The notes below the pieces were generated by a model. The model searched no databases. It was not told the origin of the DNA and worked only from the letters and a program-made list of their open reading frames with translations. 5,509 bases of DNA from Akkermansiaceae bacterium (GTDB taxonomy: Bacteria; Verrucomicrobiota; Verrucomicrobiia; Verrucomicrobiales; Akkermansiaceae), in NCBI GenBank assembly GCA_023300065.1, contig JALZWJ010000117.1, positions 1 to 5,509 on the forward strand, written 5' to 3'. Below are positions 1 to 5,509 of the stretch, one piece after another. Both the position numbers and the translations under genes were made by a program. The stretch's first letter is position 1. Each line of letters opens with the position of its first letter.

Positions 1-9
1 CCCTCTGGC

Positions 10-1041
10 ATGCTTGATCAAGATCGCCGTTCTTTTCTGAAACGTTGCTTTGGCACTTCCTGCGGGTTCTCTGCAACGCTCCTGCTTTCCCCCTTAGGGT
101 CTCGCCAAGCCTACGGACGGGAGATTGCGGGGAACAAGATTGGCGAGAAGGCATTTGCGCGGGTCGAGAAATTGCATGATGGCGTTTATGCTCTGATCTC
201 GACGCCATTCACGAAGGATGGAAAAGCAGGGGACCTCACCACCCACTCGAATGGCGGGTTGATCGTGGGGAAAGACAAGATCATCGCGATCGATTCTTAC
301 CGAACCCCAGCTGGGGCTTCTTACATGGCAGACGCCTGCCTCTTTCTCACGGGGCGATTGCCGACCCACGTCGTGAATACCCACTTCCACTTCGATCACC
401 TCGGCGGGACCCGCGCCTTCATGAGAAATGGCGCAAATCCCGAGGTGATCATGACTCAGACGACTCGTAAGTTAGCGTTCGAGAATTACCGCAAAACAGC
501 TCCTCATCCTACCAATCCTGACCTCTCGATTTCCACGCTCAATAAATGGGGCGGTTATTTTTCCGATGCCTCCGCCATCATCACCGATGAAGATAAGCCT
601 CTCACGCTCGATCTGGGTGGGCGGTCCGTGACGATCACGCCGATGAGTGGACACACCGCGAGCGATCTCGTTATTACAGATGATCTGAGCGGCATTACCT
701 TTGCGGGCGATCTGATGTGGGACGGGATCTTCCCTAATTTCATGTCATCTTCGCCCTCGCAGTGGATTCAATCGGTGGGGGATATTTTGAAGACAGCTGG
801 GGGCTCGATTGTCCCCGGTCATGGCAGTGTTCGGAAAGCTGACTCCCCCTCAACCCAGTCTTATCAAAACCTTCTCTTAGAAATCGGAGATCATGCTCGG
901 GCAAGTCAGGAGAAGGGGATGTCCTCAGACCAAGCAGCCGAGGAATTCAAACTTCCCGCCTCGCTTGGCGATTATCGTTACTTCCGCGATGGCTTCCATG
1001 AGATCGCGATGGAGGCGTGGTATCGTGAAATCAATGAGTAA
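10..1041 (+). CDS. Tat-exported metallo-beta-lactamase-fold hydrolase
   Basis: A 343-residue enzyme of the metallo-beta-lactamase superfamily, predicted to act outside the cytoplasm. The N-terminus carries a twin-arginine leader: DRRSFLK at residues 5-11, then a hydrophobic stretch at about 19-29, with likely cleavage near 34-40. The mature part has every ligand of a two-metal MBL site: HFHFDH at 125-130 (H125, H127, D129, H130), H215 in SGHTASD, D234 in FAGDLMWDG, and H271 in PGHG. An aspartate at the bridging position is typical of glyoxalase II-like and general MBL hydrolases, not of true B1-B3 beta-lactamases, so antibiotic hydrolysis should not be assumed. The substrate is unknown. The ATG at 10 is chosen because it puts the RR motif right after a short n-region. 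Only 9 bases lie upstream, so the ribosome site and promoter cannot be seen, and an upstream in-frame start is not excluded. The gene ends 56 bp before mutL. Confidence 0.88.
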   Translation: MLDQDRRSFLKRCFGTSCGFSATLLLSPLGSRQAYGREIAGNKIGEKAFARVEKLHDGVYALISTPFTKDGKAGDLTTHSNGGLIVGKDKIIAIDSYRTPAGASYMADACLFLTGRLPTHVVNTHFHFDHLGGTRAFMRNGANPEVIMTQTTRKLAFENYRKTAPHPTNPDLSISTLNKWGGYFSDASAIITDEDKPLTLDLGGRSVTITPMSGHTASDLVITDDLSGITFAGDLMWDGIFPNFMSSSPSQWIQSVGDILKTAGGSIVPGHGSVRKADSPSTQSYQNLLLEIGDHARASQEKGMSSDQAAEEFKLPASLGDYRYFRDGFHEIAMEAWYREINE

Positions 1042-1086
1042 GGCGAATCTCTTGTTTTTGTGACTGACCCGTGAGGGTAAGGGCTT

Positions 1087-1090
1087 AAGG
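1087..1090 (+). promoter_or_regulatory. Probable ribosome binding site of mutL
   Basis: AAGG lies 7 bases before the ATG at 1098, and a G-rich run (gagggtaaggg, 1073-1083) lies further upstream. This is a weak Shine-Dalgarno match. The start itself rests mainly on how well the protein N-terminus fits the MutL family. Confidence 0.4.
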
Positions 1091-1097
1091 TTGCGCC

Positions 1098-2858
1098 ATG
1101 CCGACGGTGGAAGTGATGTCCGAGACTCTGGCCAGCCAAGTTGCGGCTGGTGAGGTGATCGAGCGCCCATCGAGTGTCATTAAGGAGCTGGTGGAGAATG
1201 CCATCGATGCCGGAGCGCGAAAGATCGAGATCGAGATCCAACGCGGAGGAGTCGCGATGTTACGCGTGCGCGATGATGGTTGCGGGATGAGTCCGGCGGA
1301 TGCCGTGCGCTCGCTCGAACGCCACGCCACGAGCAAACTCCGGACCTCTGAAGATCTCAATGGTATCGCGACCTTAGGATTCCGGGGCGAGGCCTTGCCC
1401 AGCATCGCAAGTGTCGCCCGGTTCACGATGTTGACGAGTGAGGCTGATGCGGTGGAAGGCACCGAGGTGAAAGTCGAGGGTGGCACGCTGCGCGAACCAC
1501 GGGCCGTGGGGTGCTCGATGGGGACCAGCATTGAAGTACGAGATCTCTTTTACAATGTCCCTGCTCGTAAGAAATTTCTTAAAGCAGAGTCGACCGAATC
1601 TGCACACATCGAACATCAGATCCGGCTCCACGCCTTATGTACCCCAGGGATCGGCTGGGTGTTGCGTAAGGATGGGCGGACCGTGCTGGATCTTCCCGCC
1701 ACCACCGACCGGCGGGTCCGTATCGAGGCCATGACGGGAGGGGAGTCCGGTAAGGCGCTCATCGAGGTGCCGCGCCATGAGAGGCGGGGCACCGTCATTG
1801 AGGGGGCCCTTTTACCCGCCACCTTCGCGCGGAGGGGGCGGAAGCATCAATACGTCTTTCTAAATGGACGGCCAGTAGAGGATAATACGATTTCACGAGC
1901 CTTGAAAGAGGCCTTTAAAGGAGGACTGCAGGAAGGGTTACAACCTGCAGCGTGGTTATGGATCTCGATGGATCCAGCGATGGTCGACGTGAATGTCCAC
2001 CCCGCAAAACGCGAGGTGCGCTTTGCCGATCCCGCGCAGGTTCGGATCGCCATCATGGATGCGGTCGAGGGCGCTTTACGACCGGCGGAGGTCGCAGTCC
2101 CAGCAACCGATTTTCAACCAAGCGTGCGGCTGGATGTGGTCGGCGGATCTCAGCAGGTGGTTCGAGACAAAGCGACCACCCCAAACGTGGTTGTGGAGAG
2201 CCCTGCGCCGCCAGCGAAAGAGTTAGCATGGCGGCATGAGGAGCAGCCAGAGTTAGAAGTTGGAGTTGAGGGTGAAGACGAGGTGGCGGCTCCAGACTTC
2301 CGCATTGTTGGCGCGCTTTCAGATCGTTACGCACTTCTAGAAGGCGAGGAAGGGTTGGTTTTACTAGAGCCGAAGGCCGCTCGGGAGCGTATCTTTTACG
2401 AACGGCTTTTAGAGGGGGGAGATCGCATCGATTCACAAGGGCTTTTGGTTCCGGTTTTGGTGGAGTTGGACGTGCGGGAGGTCGATCTTTTAATGAGGCA
2501 CCGCGAGCACTTTGATCAGGCTGGGTTCAGTCTCGAATCTTTTGGAGGACAGACTGTGACCATCTCCTCGGCTCCCGCTTTTTTGGAGTCGGAGGGGGTG
2601 AAAAAATCACTCATCGAGTTGGTGGACCTCGTCATTGATCGTGATGGAGCCTCGAAGGTGAAGCGGCTGGCCTATGAGGGATTTTGCGCGAAGGTCTGCC
2701 AAGTTGCCGCACGGCAAGATGGTTGGAGCGTCTCATCATTACCGGACCTGCTCGCAGATCTTTTTCGTTGTGATCTTCCGTATTGTGATCCAGCGGGACG
2801 GCCTACGTTGGTGCAGATTTCCTATCAGGATTTAGATCGTAAATTTGGGAAAGGATAA
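1098..2858 (+). CDS. mutL: DNA mismatch repair protein MutL
   Basis: MutL couples mismatch recognition by MutS to strand incision and excision, acting as a cytoplasmic homodimer. The 586-residue length is normal. The N-terminal GHKL ATPase is complete: ELVENAIDAGA at 30-40 (putative general base E30, Mg-binding N34), RDDGCGM at 58-64, RHATSKL at 75-81, GFRGEAL at 94-100, and VNVHPAKREVRF at 298-309 with the phosphate-contacting lysine near 304. A proline/glutamate-rich linker spans about 330-398. The C-terminal dimerisation domain follows (about 400-586), with a beta-clamp-type motif QGLLVP at 447-452. The endonuclease motif DQHA(X)2E(X)4E is present only as EPKAARERIFYE (424-435): D, Q and H are replaced while A427, E430 and E435 remain. 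The late CPHGRP motif reads as DPAGRP at 564-569. The start at 1098 places LASQVAAGEV at 11-20, as in known MutL proteins. The stop abuts the next gene. Identification is secure; nuclease activity is doubtful. Confidence 0.97.
   Translation: MPTVEVMSETLASQVAAGEVIERPSSVIKELVENAIDAGARKIEIEIQRGGVAMLRVRDDGCGMSPADAVRSLERHATSKLRTSEDLNGIATLGFRGEALPSIASVARFTMLTSEADAVEGTEVKVEGGTLREPRAVGCSMGTSIEVRDLFYNVPARKKFLKAESTESAHIEHQIRLHALCTPGIGWVLRKDGRTVLDLPATTDRRVRIEAMTGGESGKALIEVPRHERRGTVIEGALLPATFARRGRKHQYVFLNGRPVEDNTISRALKEAFKGGLQEGLQPAAWLWISMDPAMVDVNVHPAKREVRFADPAQVRIAIMDAVEGALRPAEVAVPATDFQPSVRLDVVGGSQQVVRDKATTPNVVVESPAPPAKELAWRHEEQPELEVGVEGEDEVAAPDFRIVGALSDRYALLEGEEGLVLLEPKAARERIFYERLLEGGDRIDSQGLLVPVLVELDVREVDLLMRHREHFDQAGFSLESFGGQTVTISSAPAFLESEGVKKSLIELVDLVIDRDGASKVKRLAYEGFCAKVCQVAARQDGWSVSSLPDLLADLFRCDLPYCDPAGRPTLVQISYQDLDRKFGKG
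2847..2855 (+). promoter_or_regulatory. Ribosome binding site for the DUF389 gene, inside the end of mutL
   Basis: The purine run GGGAAAGGA lies in the last codons of mutL. GGGA is 8 bases and AAGGA 3 bases before the ATG at 2859, and the mutL TAA (2856-2858) sits between them. A ribosome site embedded in the upstream gene, with stop and start directly adjacent, suggests translational coupling or reinitiation. Confidence 0.55.
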
Positions 2859-4601
2859 ATGTCAGTCTGTGTCGTCATTCGGAGTTTGGAGGAGGCTCAT
2901 GCGTTAAAGGCATTTGGCCTCCGAGTCGCGGGGGCGCTACAGGAGCCGCTAGAGCTATGGCTGGCTCACTCTGAAAAAGGTGAGTCAGAGTGGTTGGCTG
3001 AGTTAGACGGTCTCGCTGTTTCCGAGGTTAGAGATCTGAGGGGGACGGCCCGTAAACGGAATGTTCTGGATGCCGCGAAGGAGGTCTCGCCCAGCCTCCT
3101 CATCATTGGGAAAGAGGTTCAGGCTCCTTCCGATGATCCTGAGGCTCGCTTTGCTGTCGATATCTTTGAGCATGTGACCTGCCAAGTTCTAGCGGTGCGC
3201 GTGAGTGATGAACTGGCCAGCACGGATGCCCGGATTCTCGTGCCCTGCGCGGGTGGCCGGCATTCACGGCGGGCGCTGAAGCTGGCTGATGCTCTTACCG
3301 AGGATGGGGTCGTCGCTTTTCAAATGCGGGCTGAGGTTGATGATCTTTCGGTAGAGGTGGGCCATCATCACCTTCAGAAGCTGATCAAAAAAGCCGGCTT
3401 AGATCCCGAAAATGTTCTGATCCGAGTGAGGCTGGGACAGCACTTTGGCGAAGCGCTGAGCGCGGAGATGGAAGTTGAATCCTACGGAATGCTCATTGTG
3501 GGGGCAAGTGGGGCGGGGACCTTGCGGCGGAAGCTGTTCGGCATCCTGCCTGAGCGACTTCTGAAGACGGAGGGCGGCCTCACAATGGGCGTGATTCGTG
3601 CAGAGCGGACGAGGGGGCATCGTTTCCGGGAAGGTGTCGAGAGACTCATTCAAGTCAATATCCCGCAGTTAAATCGGCTGGAACGGCTCGCCCTCTTTGA
3701 TGAAGTCGAGTCCAAGTCCCGATGGAGTTTTGACTTCGCCGCGCTCATGATGCTGGCCACTGCGATCGCCGGAATGGGGCTTCTTGTTAATTCCGCAGCA
3801 GTCGTGATCGGCGCGATGTTGGTGGCCCCGTTAATGATGCCTTTGATCGGAACTGGGCTTTCTTTGGTGCAGGGAAATTGGCCGCTCGCGCGTCGCGCTC
3901 TCGGTGCGGTGGGTCGGGGGTTTTGCTTCGCCTTCGCTCTCAGTGTTGCGATGGGTTTTTTCGCTCGCTGGCTCAATCTTGGCCTCACCGACCAGCTGAG
4001 GATGCGGGGGGAGCCAAATGCCCTCGATCTAGGAATTGCCTTTGTTTCAGGAATCGCGGCCTCGTATTGCATCGCCCGGCCGAAGCTAAGCGGAGCCCTC
4101 GCAGGAGTGGCGATTGCCGCGGCCTTAGTTCCGCCGATCGCAACGGTAGGGATTGGTCTAGCGATGGGCCAGACTTCCGTAGCTCTGGGTGCCGCACTCC
4201 TTTTCGGAACCAATATCGTGGCCATTGTTCTCGGGGCAGGATTGAATTTCACCCTCGCGGGAATCTCGGGGAATCAGAAAGCGGGAGCATGGGGGAGACG
4301 TAGCCTCATTGTCCTCGTCCTCGTTTGCCTCGGGCTGGCGGTGCCTCTGACCTCAGTTCTCCTCTCCCGGCTTTCACGGAGCGAGCAACTGGAGCAGGCC
4401 ATCATCGATAAGCTCCCGCAAGGAGTGGTCTTGGTCTCAGCGAATCGGATGCGAGGCGGGGGATTTGAGGTGACGGTGGAAAGTGCTGAACTCTTGAGTG
4501 ACGAATTGTTGCCGAAGCTGGTTGAAGTGATCAAAAAAACTGAAGGTGAAAATGCGCCCGTGAAGTTACGGACCCACCTCGTGCAGCGAGTCTCACGTTA
4601 A
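2859..4601 (+). CDS. Tandem USP-like / DUF389 integral membrane protein
   Basis: A 580-residue protein joining a soluble N-terminal half to a DUF389 membrane domain. Residues 1-115 and 124-247 look like two universal-stress-protein (USP) domains. The second begins ARILVPCAGGRHSRRAL (124-140) and carries G215-x2-G218-x9-G228, close to the USP ATP-binding motif G-2x-G-9x-G(S/T) except that Ile follows the last glycine. The first domain has no such motif. A linker at about 250-290 leads into roughly six or seven membrane segments (about 292-310, 312-333, 352-372, 388-405, 411-435, 439-463, 482-503). These contain the DUF389 hallmarks SAAVVIGAMLVAPLMMPLIG (312-331), AALVPPIATVGIGLA (421-435) and TNIVAIVLGAG (451-461). 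A soluble tail of about 75 residues follows (505-580). DUF389 has no firmly established biochemical role; transport or sensing regulated by nucleotide binding is inference. The gene starts on the base after the mutL stop, so it is likely co-transcribed with mutL, and it ends just before a terminator. Confidence 0.88.
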   Translation: MSVCVVIRSLEEAHALKAFGLRVAGALQEPLELWLAHSEKGESEWLAELDGLAVSEVRDLRGTARKRNVLDAAKEVSPSLLIIGKEVQAPSDDPEARFAVDIFEHVTCQVLAVRVSDELASTDARILVPCAGGRHSRRALKLADALTEDGVVAFQMRAEVDDLSVEVGHHHLQKLIKKAGLDPENVLIRVRLGQHFGEALSAEMEVESYGMLIVGASGAGTLRRKLFGILPERLLKTEGGLTMGVIRAERTRGHRFREGVERLIQVNIPQLNRLERLALFDEVESKSRWSFDFAALMMLATAIAGMGLLVNSAAVVIGAMLVAPLMMPLIGTGLSLVQGNWPLARRALGAVGRGFCFAFALSVAMGFFARWLNLGLTDQLRMRGEPNALDLGIAFVSGIAASYCIARPKLSGALAGVAIAAALVPPIATVGIGLAMGQTSVALGAALLFGTNIVAIVLGAGLNFTLAGISGNQKAGAWGRRSLIVLVLVCLGLAVPLTSVLLSRLSRSEQLEQAIIDKLPQGVVLVSANRMRGGGFEVTVESAELLSDELLPKLVEVIKKTEGENAPVKLRTHLVQRVSR

Positions 4602-4614
4602 GGTGTGGACCCAA

Positions 4615-4641
4615 AAAAGCCGGAGGGGTGCTCCGGCTTTT
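4615..4641. terminator. Bidirectional intrinsic terminator between convergent genes
   Basis: AAAAGCCGGAG (4615-4625) is an exact inverted repeat of CTCCGGCTTTT (4631-4641), giving an 11 bp stem with a 5-base GGGTG loop. The run of six A at 4613-4618 becomes a U-tract on the - strand and TTTT closes the + strand. The hairpin starts 13 bases after the DUF389 stop and ends 22 bases before the pilT stop, so it can end transcription from both sides. The U-tract is longer for the pilT direction. Confidence 0.9.
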
Positions 4642-4663
4642 GAAAAGGTAAAACGAGGTCTGC

Positions 4664-5509
4664 TTAGGCGCCGCCGGAGTTGGCGAGGGCTTTGTCTTCC
4701 TCGGGGAGGAACTTGGCAAAGCGACCTTTTTCGATGGACTTCATGTAGGCTTCCTGAGGAGAGATCATGCCTTGTTGGAGCTTCTCGAAGATGGCGTCAT
4801 CCATAAATTGCATGCCCAGCGCCTTGCCGCCGATGATGACGTCGTAGAGCTTTTGGGTGGCACCTTCTCGGATGATCGCGGCGACGGCGGGAGTGGCGAA
4901 GAGAATCTCATTCACCGCGACCCGGCCAGGTTTGTCGATCCGCTTACAGAGGAGCTGTGCGACGACTCCACGGAGGGAGGCTGCGAGCATGGTGCGGACT
5001 TGGGACTGCTGATCGGCGGGAAAGACATCGATGATACGGTCTACTGTTTTACGAGCATTGTTGGTGTGGAGGGTGCCGAAAACGAGGAGGCCAGTCTCCG
5101 CTGCGGTGAGGGCGAGCGAGATGGTCTCTAGGTCACGCATCTCACCAACGAGGACGATATCGGCATCCTCACGGAGGCAGGCCCGCAGACCATCAGAGAA
5201 CTCTGGAGTCTGGATGGGAACCTCACGCTGGGTGATGATGCACTGCTTACTGGTGTGGACGAATTCGATGGGCTCCTCAATCGTGATGACGTGGCGGCTG
5301 AAGTTCGTGTTAATGTAGTCGATGAGTGCCGCGAGGGAGGTGGATTTGCCAGAACCCGTCGGGCCGGTGACCAGCACGAGGCCAGAGCGCATGTGACCGA
5401 ATTCCTTAATGACGATGGGGAGATTGAGGTCCTCGATTGAGGCAATCTCGGTCGGAATGAGGCGGAAGACAGCGCCAAGGCCGTTTTGTTGCTTCATGTA
5501 GTTGCAGCG
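4664..5509 (-). CDS. pilT: Type IV pilus retraction ATPase PilT, 5' end outside the window (partial)
   Basis: PilT is a hexameric cytoplasmic ATPase at the base of the type IV pilus that drives pilin disassembly, pilus retraction and twitching motility. 281 codons are visible. The reading frame stays open to the window edge, with residues RCNY before the first internal Met. Given the Walker A position, roughly 80 N-terminal residues (the PAS-like domain) should lie beyond 5509. In visible numbering: Walker A GPTGSGKST at 49-57, Asp box ITIEEPIEF at 75-83, Walker B ADIVLVGEMRD at 116-126, His box GTLHTNNA at 145-152. The C-terminal retraction motif known as AIRNLIRE reads AVAAIIRE at 208-215, and GMQFMDDAI follows at 232-240. 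The GEMRD, GTLHTNNA and GMQ signatures favour PilT over the assembly ATPase PilB. PilU or a second PilT paralogue is possible. The ATG at 5495-5497 is internal and not the true start. It is convergent with the DUF389 gene and shares its terminator. Confidence 0.93.
   Translation of the reverse strand, partial: RCNYMKQQNGLGAVFRLIPTEIASIEDLNLPIVIKEFGHMRSGLVLVTGPTGSGKSTSLAALIDYINTNFSRHVITIEEPIEFVHTSKQCIITQREVPIQTPEFSDGLRACLREDADIVLVGEMRDLETISLALTAAETGLLVFGTLHTNNARKTVDRIIDVFPADQQSQVRTMLAASLRGVVAQLLCKRIDKPGRVAVNEILFATPAVAAIIREGATQKLYDVIIGGKALGMQFMDDAIFEKLQQGMISPQEAYMKSIEKGRFAKFLPEEDKALANSGGA

Noticed and set aside
10..1041. Annotation of the MBL-fold protein as a beta-lactamase resistance gene
   Set aside because: The HxHxDH motif alone is shared by the whole superfamily, and the Asp at the bridging position points to a general hydrolase. 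No beta-lactamase-specific signature is visible.
1067..1078. Small hairpin ACCC-GTGA-GGGT with a GNRA-type loop before mutL
   Set aside because: Only four base pairs and no following T-run, so it is too weak to call a terminator or regulatory element. Whether the MBL gene and mutL are co-transcribed stays open.
1042..1097. Possible mutL promoter in the 56-base gap
   Set aside because: I could find no convincing -35/-10 pair. The T-rich patch (cttgtttttg, 1051-1060) is not followed by a recognisable -10 box.
1958..1975. Short direct repeat atggatc-tcg-atggatc
   Set aside because: Two 7-base copies in coding sequence encoding part of a conserved MutL segment; best explained by chance codon similarity.
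2053..2436. Open frames opposite and in other frames over the mutL linker region
   Set aside because: The mutL frame is continuous through this region and keeps family alignment on both sides. The alternative translations show no motif.
3650..4252. Long open frame of 200 codons on the - strand inside the DUF389 gene
   Set aside because: It lies wholly antisense to a membrane-protein gene with clear family motifs. Its translation is Ala/Pro/Arg-rich with no recognisable domain, as expected for a shadow of GC-rich coding sequence.

Overview
This 5.5 kb window is densely coding, of moderately high GC, and bacterial. It holds four genes. Three are on the + strand: a Tat-exported metallo-beta-lactamase-fold hydrolase, the mismatch-repair protein MutL, and a tandem universal-stress-protein/DUF389 membrane protein. 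The fourth, on the - strand, is a type IV pilus retraction ATPase (PilT) whose 5' end lies beyond the right edge. A Gram-negative cell is suggested by the Tat leader and PilT. The overall style, including a MutL with an altered endonuclease site, would fit the PVC group (for example Verrucomicrobiota). That assignment is an inference from impression and not demonstrated by any marker here.

Layout: 10-1041 encodes the secreted MBL hydrolase, with all metal ligands present. After a 56 bp gap with no convincing terminator comes mutL (1098-2858). Its stop codon is immediately followed by the ATG of the DUF389 gene (2859-4601), so those two are almost certainly one transcription unit and probably translationally coupled. 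At 4615-4641 a perfect 11 bp GC-rich hairpin, flanked by A and T runs, acts as a shared bidirectional terminator for the convergent DUF389 and pilT genes. The pilT fragment (4664-5509, - strand) fills the rest.

The genes do not form an obvious pathway: hydrolysis in the envelope, DNA repair, a membrane protein with nucleotide-binding-like domains, and pilus retraction. I see no mobile element, CRISPR array, tRNA, rRNA or new defence system. The points most worth a second look are the MutL endonuclease motif, altered at D/Q/H while the sliding-clamp motif and ATPase are intact, and the DUF389 protein with a near-complete USP nucleotide-binding motif coupled to mutL.
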